Below are positions 6,674 to 6,717 of a DNA stretch of 6,717 nt, piece by piece. Positions within the stretch are counted from its first letter, which is position 1; each line of letters starts with the position of its first letter. Under the pieces are notes generated by a model, which saw only the letters and a list, made by a program, of their open reading frames with translations, was not told the DNA's origin and did not search any database. The DNA is from Arenicellales bacterium (GTDB taxonomy: Bacteria > Pseudomonadota > Gammaproteobacteria > Arenicellales > UBA868), in assembly GCA_028825345.1 (NCBI GenBank), contig JAPKAJ010000120.1:1-6717 (forward strand), written 5' to 3'. The translations under genes and the position numbers were made by a program.

Positions 6674-6717
6674 TAAAGTCTATCGGCCTAATACACCTGG
6701 GACTCTAGAATCTGTCG

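Noticed and set aside
1..6717. CRISPR arrays, insertion sequences, tRNAs, long direct repeats
   Set aside because: I saw no regularly spaced repeats, terminal inverted repeats, transposase motifs or tRNA-like cloverleaf sequence; nearly all the window is well-assigned coding sequence.

Overview
The window is a compact set of six genes on the + strand, with no RNA gene, mobile element, phage gene or CRISPR array that I can see. Base composition is moderate (about half G+C by eye). Shine-Dalgarno sites are ordinary, spacing is short, and the gene families are those of a heterotrophic bacterium, most likely a Pseudomonadota and perhaps an alphaproteobacterium. That placement is inferred from family resemblance; no marker gene is present.

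Layout: (1) the C-terminal part of a short-chain dehydrogenase/reductase (SDR), cut by the left edge. (2) A 107-base gap with a weak terminator-like hairpin, a 10-base perfect palindrome and a low-confidence promoter. (3) A DppB/OppB-type ABC permease. (4) A DppC/OppC-type permease whose stop/start junction with gene 3 is tightly coupled. It has a strong ribosome binding site but no standard start codon at the right distance; ATC is the best candidate. (5) A single-chain double ATPase equivalent to DppD plus DppF. (6) An M81/MlrC-like metallopeptidase-family protein with the expected zinc-site residues. (7) A 114-base gap holding a tiny ORF with its own ribosome binding site. (8) A DapA-superfamily Schiff-base lyase/aldolase lacking several residues that define true dihydrodipicolinate synthase. 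(9) A short 3' stretch with a stable hairpin just after the last stop.

Genes 3 to 5 make a nearly complete inner-membrane importer of the peptide/nickel/opine class. The periplasmic substrate-binding protein is not in the window and may lie beyond an edge. Coupling this importer to an M81 hydrolase, a DapA-like lyase and an SDR suggests uptake and breakdown of a small amide- or peptide-like compound: import, hydrolytic opening, C-C cleavage or dehydration of a 2-oxo acid, and oxidation or reduction of a hydroxyl or carbonyl. The substrate cannot be read from the sequence. The cluster looks like an ordinary catabolic island with unassigned substrate. Its most notable features are the unusual start of the second permease and the altered active site of the DapA-like enzyme.
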